DNA of 64,000 bases from Saccharopolyspora indica (lineage in GTDB: Bacteria; Actinomycetota; Actinomycetes; Mycobacteriales; Pseudonocardiaceae). The translations under genes were made by a program, and so were the position numbers. Below are positions 50,780 through 60,754 of this stretch, in pieces. Position 1 is the stretch's first letter; every line of letters begins with the position of its first letter. The stretch covers positions 1 through 64,000 of the forward strand of contig NZ_JAQGLB010000003.1 in assembly GCF_027853965.1 (NCBI RefSeq), in the 5' to 3' direction. A model generated the notes under the pieces. The model was not told where the DNA came from. It worked only from the letters and a program-made list of their open reading frames with translations, and searched no databases.

Positions 50780-52045
50780 CTACGCCGCGACCTCCTGCCG
50801 CGGGCACGCCCAGAGCAGGACCCCGGCGAACGCCGCGGCCACCGCGAACGCCAGGAAGTTCGCGCCGACTCCGAGACCGGCGGCCAGCAGCAGCCCGCCG
50901 ACCTGCGGCGCGGCCACGGCTCCGATGCGGCCCACTCCCAGCGCCGAGCCCAGCGCGGTGCCCCGCAGCCGCGCCGGGTAGTGGTTCGCGACTCCGGCGA
51001 TGATCAGGCACTGCGTGCCGTGCGTGCCGACACCGGCCAGCACCAGCAACCCGTAGGTGATCGCGTTCGGCGGGTGCGCGATGAGCCCGGCCAGGGCGAG
51101 CGCGGCGATCACGGCCGCCACCGCGCCTACGCGCACCGGGCCGAACCGGTCGCCCGCCCACGCGGTCAGCAGCGATCCGGCCACCGCACCCAGGTTCAGC
51201 GCCAGCAGGAAGGTCAGCGCGGAGCCGAGGTCGAAGCCGGACTGCCGCATCAGCTGCGGCAACCAGGTGCCCAGGCCGAACCAGGCGAACAGGACCATCA
51301 ACGTCGACAGCGCGAACAGCGCGGTCGCCGCGAGGTGCGCCCGGGCGAACAATCCGCTGGCGGGCTGGTGCTCGGTGGAATTCTCCGCAACGGCACCGAA
51401 CTCGCGCTCGACCGCCGCAGCGCGCTCGTGCTCTCCGCGGGACCGGTGGTAAGCGGCCGTTTCCGGGACCAGCCGCCAGCACAGCACCGCCACGAGCACA
51501 CCGGCCGCCCCCACGCCGAACATGCTGCGCCAACCCCAGTTCGGGATCAGCCAGATGCCCAGCACCGATGCGGCGCTGCCCCCGATCGGCACGCCGGACA
51601 TCATCAGCGTGGAGACCAGCGACCGGCGGTGCGGGGCGACGAACTCGGCGGCGAGCGCGTTCACCGAAGGCACCAGCCCGCCGAGCCCGAGCCCGGCGAG
51701 GAAGCGCAGCGCGCCGAAAGATTCCGGATCCCAGGCGAAGCCGCAGAGCACCGTGCAGACCGAGAACCAGACCGTGCACAGCAGCATCGCGCGTCGACGG
51801 CCGATGCGGTCCGAGAGCACTCCCGCGACCAGCGCGCCGACCAGCATGCCCGCGAAGGCCAGGCTGCCCAGCAGGCCGGCGGTCCCGGCGGTGAGCGCCC
51901 AGCCGGGTTCGCGCAGCAGCTCCGGCAGCACCGCGCCGTAGACGATCAGGTCGTACCCGTCGAACACCACGGTGAGCCAGCACAGACCGACCACGAGGGC
52001 GGCCTTCCGGCTCGGCTCGGTGACCTGTTCCCGGGTCTGCGACAT
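50780..52045 (-). CDS. MFS transporter, aromatic acid:H+ symporter (AAHS) type
   Basis: 421 residues with 12 TM segments, the AAHS motif DGYDLIVYGAVLPEL in helix 1, and DRIGRRRAMLL between helices 2 and 3. Likely imports an aromatic or other carboxylic acid. Start ATG 52045 (MSQTREQV); an upstream in-frame extension lacks coding character. Convergent with the receptor gene; 89 bases between them hold only a small TTCCCG/CGGGAA hairpin at 50695-50708. Confidence 0.9.
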   Translation of the reverse strand: MSQTREQVTEPSRKAALVVGLCWLTVVFDGYDLIVYGAVLPELLREPGWALTAGTAGLLGSLAFAGMLVGALVAGVLSDRIGRRRAMLLCTVWFSVCTVLCGFAWDPESFGALRFLAGLGLGGLVPSVNALAAEFVAPHRRSLVSTLMMSGVPIGGSAASVLGIWLIPNWGWRSMFGVGAAGVLVAVLCWRLVPETAAYHRSRGEHERAAAVEREFGAVAENSTEHQPASGLFARAHLAATALFALSTLMVLFAWFGLGTWLPQLMRQSGFDLGSALTFLLALNLGAVAGSLLTAWAGDRFGPVRVGAVAAVIAALALAGLIAHPPNAITYGLLVLAGVGTHGTQCLIIAGVANHYPARLRGTALGSALGVGRIGAVAAPQVGGLLLAAGLGVGANFLAFAVAAAFAGVLLWACPRQEVAA

Positions 52046-52148
52046 GCGGCGAATGCTACTGCCCGTCGGCCGCCGCAGCGGTGGCGCGTGACCGGCGAGT
52101 GCGGCGGGGAGCCGCGCGATTCGCACGGCTCCCCCATGTCCACTGTGG

Positions 52149-53414
52149 TCACATCCGGCTCGGGCCGTGCTGCATGCGCAGGGCGATCAGGAGCAGGACC
52201 GCGGCGATCGCGGTCGAGATGACGGTGAACCCGGACACCAGCACCGCGACGACGGCCGCGATGGCGACCAGCACACCGGCGGGAGCCAGTCCTCGTGCGC
52301 GGCGCGGAGTTCCGGTGGATCCGCGCTCGAACCGGCCGAGCCGCGCGGTGAGCGGGATGAGGACCAGGGCGACGCCAGCCAGCCACGAACCGCGGGTCAT
52401 CCACCACTCGACGCCGAGCGGTTCGGGCCAGGGCAGCCCCAGCACCAGCAGAACCGCGGCGAACAGGACCAGGGCGGGCATGTGCCAGAGGTAGACGGTC
52501 AGCGAGTGCTTGCCGACCGCGTCGACCGCGGAGCGCACTCCCGGCCGTTCCACGAAGACCGCCAGTCGTTCGGTGAACCGCGCCAGCAGGCACACCTGGA
52601 CGACGCCGAGCAGCACCAGGTTCGCGGTCGGCGGGTTGAGGTTGGCCAGCATGTCCGCCGGGTAGAGGCCGCTGGTCGTACCGGCCAGCAGCAGCGCGAA
52701 CGCGCCGAGCGCGCCGGTCAGCAGCTGGCCGTCCGTGCGGAACCGGAACCAGCCGTCGGCGTACCAGAAGCCGATCTGCTGGACGGCCAGCCAGACGAAC
52801 GCCAGGTTGGCGAACCCGATCGCCGGGACTCCGGTGGCGATCGCCAGCTGATCGACGCCGAGGGCGCACGCGACGAGCACCGCCAGCGTCACCCGCGGCG
52901 CGCGCTCGTGCAGTCGGCCCAGAAGCGGGACCAGCGCGGAGATTCCCAGGTAGACCCCGATGAACCACATCGGCTGCCCCATCCGGAAGCCGACCTGCGC
53001 GAGCAGGTCCGCAGGTGCTCCGGCCGCGGTCGCCACCGCCAGCGCGGCTGCGATCGCGGCGAAGGCGACGAGTGCGGGCCGGGAGAGCCGGACCAGCCGG
53101 GCCCGGACGAAATCAGCGGGCGCCGCCCCGTTGTCGCGCATTCGGCGCCATTGCGTGATGCCGGCGAATCCGCCGACGATGAAGAACAGCGGCATCACCT
53201 GGATGACCCAGGAAACCGGGGTGAACCACTGCTGGTTCTCCAGCGCGTTGCGGATCTGGATTCCCGATTCGCCGACCTCGATGCCCGCCATCATGGCGTG
53301 CAGGACGACCACCACGACCAGGCATCCGGCGCGGACCAGGTCGAGCACCCGGTCGCGGCACGGTGCTGGAGCGGCTTTCGCCGCCGGTGCGATAGGTGCG
53401 CGCAAAATGGTCAC
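52149..53414 (-). CDS. Acyltransferase 3 family membrane protein
   Basis: 421 residues from GTG 53414, which has GGGGAGAAG upstream; a longer frame to 53555 is unlikely. About ten TM segments; LDLVRAGCLVVVVVLHAMM carries the conserved His of the acyltransferase 3 family, and FFIVGGFAGITQWRRMRDNG and GKHSLTVYLWHMPALVLF follow. Such proteins O-acylate sugars, lipids or secondary metabolites at the membrane. It is the last gene of a minus-strand run after the two-component system and NRPS, and could modify the NRPS product or respond to the kinase, but neither is shown. Confidence 0.85.
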   Translation of the reverse strand: MTILRAPIAPAAKAAPAPCRDRVLDLVRAGCLVVVVVLHAMMAGIEVGESGIQIRNALENQQWFTPVSWVIQVMPLFFIVGGFAGITQWRRMRDNGAAPADFVRARLVRLSRPALVAFAAIAAALAVATAAGAPADLLAQVGFRMGQPMWFIGVYLGISALVPLLGRLHERAPRVTLAVLVACALGVDQLAIATGVPAIGFANLAFVWLAVQQIGFWYADGWFRFRTDGQLLTGALGAFALLLAGTTSGLYPADMLANLNPPTANLVLLGVVQVCLLARFTERLAVFVERPGVRSAVDAVGKHSLTVYLWHMPALVLFAAVLLVLGLPWPEPLGVEWWMTRGSWLAGVALVLIPLTARLGRFERGSTGTPRRARGLAPAGVLVAIAAVVAVLVSGFTVISTAIAAVLLLIALRMQHGPSRM

Positions 53415-53631
53415 TGCCGCTTCTCCCCGTGAACGGGTCCGGACGAATTCCGGACCGGGAAGAGCGTATGAATTCAGCACCGGAATTCGCGTCGGTCCGG
53501 AGAGCGCATTCGCACCCCGTACCGCGGTAGGGGGTGCGGCGAATTCGTCCCCCACCGGTACTGCCGATCCAGGGCTGCACGGCCGTGCGCGCGGACGTCC
53601 TGAGGCTGCGAGTTGAACGCGTTCCGATGCC

Positions 53632-54306
53632 TCAGGTGCCGTTGGCGGAGACCAGCCCGCACTCGTAAGCGACGATGACGGCCTGCACCCGGTCGCGAAT
53701 CCCGAGCTTGCCGATGATGCGGCTGACGTGGCTCTTCACCGTCTGCTCGGCGATGAACAGCGCAACGGCGATCTCGCTGTTCGAAAACCCCTGCGCGACG
53801 AGGGTGAGCACCTCGCGCTCCCGCTCGGTGAGCGCCTCCAGCCGCGGCGCGGTGCTCTGGCGCGGCGGGGCCGAGCGGGCGAAGTGCTCGATCATCCGCC
53901 GCGTCACCGTCGGCGCCAGCAGCGCCTCACCGGCGGCGACCACGCGCACCGCCGACACGAGATCGGCGGGCAGCGCGTCCTTGAGCAGGAACCCGCTGGC
54001 ACCGGCCCGGATCGCCTCGTACACGTAGTCGTCGATGTCGAAGGTCGTGAGCATCAGCACGCGCGGCACGTGCTCCACCGATTCCGGCGGGTTCATCAGC
54101 TGCCGCGTGGTGTCGATCCCGTTGAGCACCGGCATCCGCACGTCCATCACCACGACGTCGGGCTGGTGGGCGTGGGAGAGCTCGATCGCGCGAGCGCCGT
54201 TGTCGGCTTCCCCGACCACTTCCATGTCGGGCTGCGCGCCGAGCAGCGCGGCGAACCCGGCCCGCACCATCGCCTGGTCGTCGACGACGAGCACCTTGAT
54301 GGTCAT
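53632..54306 (-). CDS. NarL/LuxR-family response regulator
   Basis: 224 residues: receiver domain with Asp9-Asp10 and phospho-acceptor Asp55 (VVVMDVRMPVLNG), and a LuxR-type helix-turn-helix near the end (LTEREREVLTLVAQGFSNSE, QTVKSHVSRIIGKLGI). Pairs with the histidine kinase whose 3' end overlaps its start by four bases. Target genes unknown; the flanking NRPS and acyltransferase are candidates. Confidence 0.95.
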   Translation of the reverse strand: MTIKVLVVDDQAMVRAGFAALLGAQPDMEVVGEADNGARAIELSHAHQPDVVVMDVRMPVLNGIDTTRQLMNPPESVEHVPRVLMLTTFDIDDYVYEAIRAGASGFLLKDALPADLVSAVRVVAAGEALLAPTVTRRMIEHFARSAPPRQSTAPRLEALTEREREVLTLVAQGFSNSEIAVALFIAEQTVKSHVSRIIGKLGIRDRVQAVIVAYECGLVSANGT

Positions 54307-55538
54307 GAACTGTCCTGCTCCTGCGAATCGTTGCTGTGCAGCGGGAGAACCGCTCGTACTTCGTAACCGCCGTCGTCGAGGTGGCCGAACCGGAGCTCGC
54401 CGCGCACGATCGCGGCCCGCTCCTGCATGCCGACCAGCCCGTGCCCGCCGCCCTGCACCGGGTTCGCAGTTCGCTCCGGCGCCCCGTTGCGCACGGTGAT
54501 CGTCAGCTCGTCACCGGACCGCTCGAAGCGGACTTCCGTGCGCGCACCAGGGGCGTGCCTGGTCACGTTGCTCAAGGCCTCCTGCACGATCCGGAACGCC
54601 GCGATACCGGCGATCTCGCTTCCCGCGCGCTCGTCCAGCAGTTCAGCGCCGTGCGCGGTGATGTCCACGCCCGCCCGGCGGGCGCTGTCGATCAGCTCCG
54701 GGATGCGGTCCAGGCCCGGCTGCGGAACCAGTTCGCCGTCGGTCTGGGTGCTGCGCAGAACTCCCAGCACGCTGCGCATCTCGCCCAGCGCCTGCCGCGA
54801 AGCCGCCGCCATCTCGTCGAACTCCGCGCCGATCGCCGGGTCGAGCCCCGGATGCCGGTACTGCGCGGTGGTCGCCTGCACGTTGATCAGCGACATGCTG
54901 TGCGCGATCACGTCGTGCAGCTCGCGCGCGACCCGCGTCTTCTCCTCGGCGATCACCCGCTTGGCGTGCTCGTCGGCGCTGAGCCTGCGCTCCTGCACCA
55001 GTTGCGAGGAGATCCGCCGCCACTGCCGGACGAACATCGCGAGGGCGAAGGTGCCTGCGGTGACGGAGCCGAACAGGAAGAGGTTGCCGATCACCGCACC
55101 CGTCGACGTGGTGTGCGGCACGAGAGCGGCGGCGCCGAAAGCGGCCACCACACCGCCGCCCCAGCACCACAGCCCGACCGGCCAGGAAGGTTGCGCGCCG
55201 AGCACCCCGACCAGCAGCGCGTGCCCGATCAGCGTCGTGACCGAAACCGGCCACACGCCCACATCGCCCACCGCGGCCGCCAGCACGAACACGGCGGCGC
55301 AGGAGATCCCGGCAGCCGACCGCGGGTGGAAGAGCGCGAGAACGATCGCCGCGGGCTGCGCGGCACCGAGCACGAAGGCCAGCGGAACCGGCATCCCGAA
55401 GACCACGGCGTCGAGCGGAATGGCCACCGCGGCCAACGCCAGCGCGCAAACGCCGAGCGCCCCGGCAGCCCAGACGACGGGCTTGATCTGGGTGCCCGGC
55501 TGCGCGTCCGGATCACGTCGAAGCTCGGACCCCACCAT
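54303..55538 (-). CDS. Sensor histidine kinase (HisKA_3 family)
   Basis: 411 residues with about six N-terminal TM helices and little extracellular sequence (an intramembrane-type sensor), a dimerisation box RVARELHDVIAHSMSLI (His208), and an ATPase domain ending with GGGHGLVGMQERAAIVRGEL. It phosphorylates the NarL-type regulator encoded next. The 118 bases to the upstream NRPS stop could hold a promoter. Confidence 0.94.
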   Translation of the reverse strand: MVGSELRRDPDAQPGTQIKPVVWAAGALGVCALALAAVAIPLDAVVFGMPVPLAFVLGAAQPAAIVLALFHPRSAAGISCAAVFVLAAAVGDVGVWPVSVTTLIGHALLVGVLGAQPSWPVGLWCWGGGVVAAFGAAALVPHTTSTGAVIGNLFLFGSVTAGTFALAMFVRQWRRISSQLVQERRLSADEHAKRVIAEEKTRVARELHDVIAHSMSLINVQATTAQYRHPGLDPAIGAEFDEMAAASRQALGEMRSVLGVLRSTQTDGELVPQPGLDRIPELIDSARRAGVDITAHGAELLDERAGSEIAGIAAFRIVQEALSNVTRHAPGARTEVRFERSGDELTITVRNGAPERTANPVQGGGHGLVGMQERAAIVRGELRFGHLDDGGYEVRAVLPLHSNDSQEQDSS

Positions 55539-55656
55539 CGAACAGGCTCAACTCCACAGCTCGCACAAGTCCCGCCCGAGCCTACCCGCACCGGAACCCG
55601 TGCTGTCCGATGTCCGGAAACGGCGGGGCTCGGGGTTGCCCGGGCCCCGCCGCAGG

Positions 55657-58600
55657 TCAACGGACCGCTGCCGGTTGTCGCTGGAGGTGGTGGGTGAGCA
55701 GGCTTCCGATGACCGCCAGCTGTTCGGCCTGGGTGATCGCGTTGTGGGTGCACTCGATGTCGTGGGAGATCACCGAGCCCGTGATCCGCGAGCTCCACTC
55801 CTCGCCGTCGGACACGTGGTCGGCCCTCGTCGCCCGGAAGTACAGCAGGTCGCCGTCGAAGCTGGATTCCGTGTAGGTCGGGACCAGTTCGGCCGCGTTG
55901 AGCAGGACGGTGGTGAGCGCGGCGAGCTGCTCCTCCCCCAGCGCCGGGTGGTGGTCGGCGTCCGGCGGCAGGCCCGCCGCCTCGAACAGCAGCGTCCGGA
56001 CGTCCTCGCGGGCGGGTTCGACCTGGTGGGCCTGCGGATCCACCGGCCGCGCGTCCAGCAGGGCGAGCAGTGAGACCTGCTCGCCGTCGGCCTGCAAGCG
56101 GGCGGCGATGGCGTGCGCCAGCGCACCGCCGAGCGACCAGCCCAGCAGGTGGTACGGCCCGGTCGGCTGCACCGAGCGGATCTGCCGCGCGTAGCCCTCG
56201 ACCATCTCGCGGAACGTCGAGGGCAGGGCCTCGGCCCTGGTCAGCCCGATCGACTGCAGGCCGTACACCGGCACGTCCTCCGGCAGGTGGCGCGGCAGAC
56301 CGGCGTAGCACCAGCTCAAGCCGCCCACCGGGTGCACGCAGAACAGCGGCGGCCTGCTGCCGTTCGCCCGCAGCGGCAGGACCGCTTCGAAGGCGTTCGA
56401 CGAGGTCTCCTGCTCCAGCAGACCGGCCAGTTCGGCCACCGTCGGGGCTTCGTAGACCGCGCCGAGAGGCACCTCGGTGCGCAGCTCGGCGCGGAGCCGG
56501 GTGACGAGTTCGGCCACCTTCAGCGATTGCCCGCCCAGTTCGAAGAAGTCGTCGTCGATGGTGATCTCGGCGACGCCCAGCACTTCGGCGAACAGCGCGC
56601 ACAGCTGCTCCTCGCGGGGCGTGCGGGGGCGACGGCCGGCGCGGGCTTCGGGGGCGGGCAGGGCGTTGTGGTCGAGCTTGCCGTGCACCGTCAGGGGAAG
56701 CTCGGCGAGCAGCACGAACGACGAGGGCACCATCGAGGTGGGCAGCCGCTTCGCCGTCCAGGCGCGGAGCTCGGCCGCGTCGACCGGCTCCGGTCCCGGC
56801 ACCACGTGGGCGACCAGCTCGGGTTCGGCGGCCGCGGTCGCGGTCACCACCACCTCGGCCACTCCCGGGTGCTCGGCGAGCACCGCCTCGATCTCGCCCG
56901 GTTCGATGCGGACGCCCCGGATCTTGAGCTGGTCATCGGTGCGGCCGAGGTATTCGAGCGCGCCGTCCCGCGTCCAGCGGACCACGTCGCCGGTGCGGTA
57001 CATGCGCGCCCCGGGCGGCCCGAACGGGTCGGGCAGGAAGCACTGCGCCGTCAGCTCCTCCCGGTTCAGGTAGCCGCGGGCGACCTGGGCACCGCCCAGG
57101 TACAGCTCGCCGGGGATCAGCGGCGGCTGGGGCTGCATCGCCCGGTCGAGCACGTAGGCCCGGACGTTGTGGCCCGGGCGGCCGATGCGCGGCCGGTCGC
57201 CCTCGATCCGGCAGTACACGGCGTCCACAGTGGATTCCGTTGGTCCGTAGTAGTTCCAGGCCGTGATGCCGGGGCAGTCGCGCAGCTCCGCCCAGAGCGC
57301 GGCGTCGATCGGCTCCCCGCCGACCATGAGCAGCCAGGGGAACTTCTCCGGGCCGGACAGCAGGCCCGCGGACAGCAAGCGGCGCAGGAAGGACGGGGTG
57401 AGGTCGGCGAAGTCGATCCGGTGGCGGGCGAAGTGGTGCACGAGCTCGGCCGGGTCCAGGCGCACCGCGTCGTCGACGAGGTGCACCTCTTGCCCCGCGG
57501 CCAGGAACAGCAGGCTCTCCCAGGCCGTGTCGAAGGAGAACGACGCGGTCAGCGCGGCGCGCAACCGCCGGCCCGCCGGTTCGATCAGCTCGCGCCGGTG
57601 GTCGTGGAAGAGGTTGGTCAGCTGGCGGTGCTCGACGACCACGCCCTTCGGACCGCCGGTGGAACCCGAGGTGAAGTTGATGTACGCCGCGTGGTCCGGC
57701 CGGTGGGTGCCGTTCAGGTCGGTGTCCGGCTGCTGACCGGTGGCGAGCTCGTCGAGCACCAGCAGCGGGTGCCCGGACGGCAGCGCTGCGCCGATCTCCG
57801 CGGTGGTGAGCACGTGTCGCGGCTGGACATCGGCGAGCATGGCCTGCACGCGCGCGGCCGGGTGGCCCGGGTCGAGCGGCACGCAGGTCGCGCCGGACTT
57901 GAGCACGGCCAGCACCGCGACCAGGTAGTCGGCGCTGCGCGGCAGGGCCACCGCGATGCGCGCTTCCGGTTCGGCACCGCGCTCGACCAGCAGGTGCGCC
58001 AGGCGGTTGGCGCGGGCGTTGAGCTCGGCGGCGGAGAGCCGCTCCTGGCCGCAGACCAGCGCCGTGGCGTCGGGATCCGCGCGGACCTGGGCCTCGAAGA
58101 GCTCCGGCACGGTGGCCGGCGGGGTGTCCTGCCGGGTGTCGTTCCAGGTGCCGAGCACCAGCCGGCGCTCGTCGGCCGACAGCAGGTCGATCGCACCCAC
58201 CTGCTGCTCGGGATCGATGCCGGCCAGCTCGTGCAGCAGCTCCAGGAAGCGGCGGTGGTGCGCGGCCGTGGTCGCGCGGTCGTACTTCGCCGGGTCCGCG
58301 TTGAAGTCGATCCGCAGCGATCCGTCGGCGGGCCGGTCGTAGACGTTGACGCCGAGCCCGGTCACCGGGCCGTTCGAGAGGTTGCGCAGCACCGCGGGGA
58401 GACTGCCGAACCGGAGCTGGGAGTCGTGGGTCATGACGTTCATGCCCCAGTCGCCGAGGTAGCCGCCGCGGTGGTGCGCGATCCCCAGGTCCCGCACCAG
58501 GTGCGCCGAGGAGTAGCGCTGGTGGCGCAGCAGCTCCTTCGCGCTGTTGGCGGTGGTGCGGATCAGCTCGGCCACGGAGCTCGACGGGGTCGTCGTGGTC

Positions 58601-59571
58601 CGCAGCGGCAGCACGTTGGCCACCATCGACGGCACCCGGCGCGCGACGCTCCCCGCCCGGCCGTTGACGGTCAGGTCGAGCGTGACCTGGTCGGCGCCTG
58701 CCAGGCGGTGCACGTACAGCGCGAGAGCGGACATCGCGACCGGCGGCAGGCTGGTGCGCGCCGCACGGGCCAGCGCCCGCAGTCCCGCCACGTCCTCCGG
58801 GCTGACGTAGCCGGTCTCCCGGATGAAGGTGCGCGGCACGATGGACGCCAGCCGGCGCGTGCGGTCCGCCTTGGGCCAGTCGGCCAGGTGCTCCGCCCAG
58901 TACTGCCGGTCCTGGGCGAACCGGTCCGATTCCTCGTAGGCCGCTTCGTCGGCCAGCAGCTCCGCCAGCGAGCCGAACTGGCACGGTGGAAAGGGCTCTC
59001 CCGCCTCGGCCGCCGTGTAGATCTCGGTGACGCGCCGGATGAACATCGCGAGGCCGAACCCGTCCATGACGATGTGGTGCAGCCCCAGGTAGACGGTGTA
59101 GCGCTCCTGCCCGGTGCGCAGCACGGCGAAGGAGAACAGCGGCGAGCTGCGGAGGCTGACCGGCGAGCCGAGCTCGGCCCACATCCACTCCTCGGCCGCC
59201 GCCTGCGGGTCGACGGCGCCGCGCAGGTCCACCTGCGGCAGCACCCAGTCCAGCAGCGGTTCCACCGTCTGCCAGACCCGGCCGCGACCGTCGCTGTCGA
59301 ACCGGGCGCGGAAGGCCTCGGTCTCGCCGATGGCCTGCCGCAACGCGACCTCGAGCAGCGCTACGTCCAGCGGACCGGCGATCTCCACCGCTTCCGCGGC
59401 TCGGTACATGGGATTGGCCGGATCGAACTCCTGGGCGAACCACACACCCGTCTGGGCAGCCGTAAGCGGGAGCGTTCCATGGTCGATCTCCTTGGGCATG
59501 GCACGCTGGGTACCACGAGCGCGGGGAAACGACACAGCGCCACGTCCGGCGCGTCGGGGTGATGGCTCCAT
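55657..59571 (-). CDS. Single-module nonribosomal peptide synthetase (C-A-T-TE)
   Basis: 1304 residues from ATG 59571, which has AGGAG six bases upstream; later Met codons lack a site. Domains: condensation (HHIVMDG at about 165), adenylation (A3 NFTSGSTGGPKG from 632; NYYGPTE; YRTGDVVRW), carrier (ELGGQSLK, Ser1016) and thioesterase (GWSLGG, Ser1146). A complete single module with its own release domain would join a donor to one amino acid or act iteratively. No other NRPS gene, MbtH gene or phosphopantetheinyl transferase is in the window. The condensation domain lacks an upstream carrier here, so its donor is unknown. Confidence 0.93.
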   Translation of the reverse strand: MEPSPRRAGRGAVSFPRARGTQRAMPKEIDHGTLPLTAAQTGVWFAQEFDPANPMYRAAEAVEIAGPLDVALLEVALRQAIGETEAFRARFDSDGRGRVWQTVEPLLDWVLPQVDLRGAVDPQAAAEEWMWAELGSPVSLRSSPLFSFAVLRTGQERYTVYLGLHHIVMDGFGLAMFIRRVTEIYTAAEAGEPFPPCQFGSLAELLADEAAYEESDRFAQDRQYWAEHLADWPKADRTRRLASIVPRTFIRETGYVSPEDVAGLRALARAARTSLPPVAMSALALYVHRLAGADQVTLDLTVNGRAGSVARRVPSMVANVLPLRTTTTPSSSVAELIRTTANSAKELLRHQRYSSAHLVRDLGIAHHRGGYLGDWGMNVMTHDSQLRFGSLPAVLRNLSNGPVTGLGVNVYDRPADGSLRIDFNADPAKYDRATTAAHHRRFLELLHELAGIDPEQQVGAIDLLSADERRLVLGTWNDTRQDTPPATVPELFEAQVRADPDATALVCGQERLSAAELNARANRLAHLLVERGAEPEARIAVALPRSADYLVAVLAVLKSGATCVPLDPGHPAARVQAMLADVQPRHVLTTAEIGAALPSGHPLLVLDELATGQQPDTDLNGTHRPDHAAYINFTSGSTGGPKGVVVEHRQLTNLFHDHRRELIEPAGRRLRAALTASFSFDTAWESLLFLAAGQEVHLVDDAVRLDPAELVHHFARHRIDFADLTPSFLRRLLSAGLLSGPEKFPWLLMVGGEPIDAALWAELRDCPGITAWNYYGPTESTVDAVYCRIEGDRPRIGRPGHNVRAYVLDRAMQPQPPLIPGELYLGGAQVARGYLNREELTAQCFLPDPFGPPGARMYRTGDVVRWTRDGALEYLGRTDDQLKIRGVRIEPGEIEAVLAEHPGVAEVVVTATAAAEPELVAHVVPGPEPVDAAELRAWTAKRLPTSMVPSSFVLLAELPLTVHGKLDHNALPAPEARAGRRPRTPREEQLCALFAEVLGVAEITIDDDFFELGGQSLKVAELVTRLRAELRTEVPLGAVYEAPTVAELAGLLEQETSSNAFEAVLPLRANGSRPPLFCVHPVGGLSWCYAGLPRHLPEDVPVYGLQSIGLTRAEALPSTFREMVEGYARQIRSVQPTGPYHLLGWSLGGALAHAIAARLQADGEQVSLLALLDARPVDPQAHQVEPAREDVRTLLFEAAGLPPDADHHPALGEEQLAALTTVLLNAAELVPTYTESSFDGDLLYFRATRADHVSDGEEWSSRITGSVISHDIECTHNAITQAEQLAVIGSLLTHHLQRQPAAVR

Positions 59572-60327
59572 CGACACTCCTGATCTCCGGTGATCACATC
59601 AAAAACGTCCTATTTGCACGGACTTCGCGGGGACTCGGAAGCCCGTCGGCGCGGACAGCTCACCTCACTCGGCGGCGAACTGCCAGTCCATCAGAAAACG
59701 TTGCGGCGTACCGGTTTTCATCACCACAACGAGTTCCGAACAGCTACCCGCCGATGACCTCCGGAAGCAAGTACACGTTCGGGTGAGATCAGGAAATCCA
59801 CTTCGGAACCGCTCCGCCGCGACGTCCGGCCGAACGACCACCCACCACCCACATCGACCGCGGCCGCGCAGTCCGGAACGAGGCTCCAGCACCCGAAGGG
59901 CCCACCACAGTGATTCAGACATTGCGGACAGGCGTCGGTGTCCTTCCGAAACCCCTTGGACGACACTGCGATTGAGCGGAGGCGATCCGAGTCACCCCTT
60001 CGGACCGCGAACCCGAGAACACGCCCACTCGAGTCGCACCATCCGAAATCTCCTTCAAATCAGCACTTCACCGAATCAACGGAAAGAATCTTTCGGATTC
60101 CTGGCCACTGATAGGAACTTTCATCTTCGGCGGATCACGGCCATCCGGTCGGCGGAGCCCGATCGTCCGCACGGGTGGCTGAGATTCTCTTTGGTGTGGC
60201 AGCCGAAGCGCGAGCTCCGAAGCGGTGCAAACGTAGCCACTGCCGGTCGGCGCACCCCCCAAGTTCCCGGACCCCCGGGACACCTGCCGACACGGTGACG
60301 ATCAGAACATGGATGGGAGTTCAAGCA
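59572..60327. other. Intergenic, no gene seen
   Basis: About 750 bases between the NRPS start and the small secreted protein. It is AT-richer than its neighbours, with no ORF of convincing codon use in either direction. It must contain the promoters of both divergent genes. An AATAGGAC-like element near 59610 on the minus strand is the only -10 candidate noted for the NRPS. Confidence 0.5.
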
Positions 60328-60615
60328 ATGCGCACTACGCTTCGTCTTATCGGTGTCACCGCTGCTTGCGCCGCCGCGCTGGCCATCGGCTCGCCCGCCT
60401 TCGCCAGCGGCCACGGACACGGCCACGGCCACGGCAGCGACCACGCCAACTCCAGCGCCGTGGGCGGCCACGGGCAGGGCGGCAACGGCGGCGTGGGCGT
60501 GAACGTCCTCAGCGGCATCAGCCTCCTGTCCAGCGGTGACGGCGGCAACGCCTCCGCGGGCAACGGCGGCGGCGGCTTCGGTGGCGACGCCTCGTCCTTC
60601 GCGGGCAACAGCTGA
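60328..60615 (+). CDS. Small secreted His/Gly-rich protein
   Basis: 95 residues: signal peptide MRTTLRLIGVTAACAAALAI ending near AFASG, then HGHGHGHGSDH, which could bind metal ions, then a Gly/Asn/Ser/Val-rich stretch (GGHGQGGNGGVGVNVLSGIS) without Cys. It recalls small surface-active or coat proteins of actinomycetes but lacks chaplin motifs. ATG 60328 follows GGGAG. Alone in its transcription unit. Confidence 0.75.
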   Translation: MRTTLRLIGVTAACAAALAIGSPAFASGHGHGHGHGSDHANSSAVGGHGQGGNGGVGVNVLSGISLLSSGDGGNASAGNGGGGFGGDASSFAGNS

Positions 60616-60724
60616 CCTGACAGCTCGACAACCCCGACACAGCAACACCTGGGCGCCGACCGGCCGCACGCCGGTCGGCGCCCGCTTGCAACGGCTGCGC
60701 ACCTTCCGGAGTGGGTTGACCTTG

Positions 60725-60739
60725 ACCCTGCGTCAGGGT
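60725..60739. promoter_or_regulatory. MerR-type operator upstream of the hydrolase
   Basis: ACCCTG (60725-60730) and CAGGGT (60734-60739) pair around CGT, directly after TTGACC elements at 60716 and 60722 and just ahead of the hydrolase ribosome site. TTGACC followed by a GC palindrome is the layout of MerR-regulated promoters. The MerR gene downstream is the obvious regulator. Confidence 0.6.
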
Positions 60740-60754
60740 TGGAGGCTCTGGTGC

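Noticed and set aside
56113..59562. 1149-codon plus-strand frame opposite the NRPS
   Set aside because: Shadow of the NRPS gene; composition is Arg/Gly/His/Val-rich and no motif is present.
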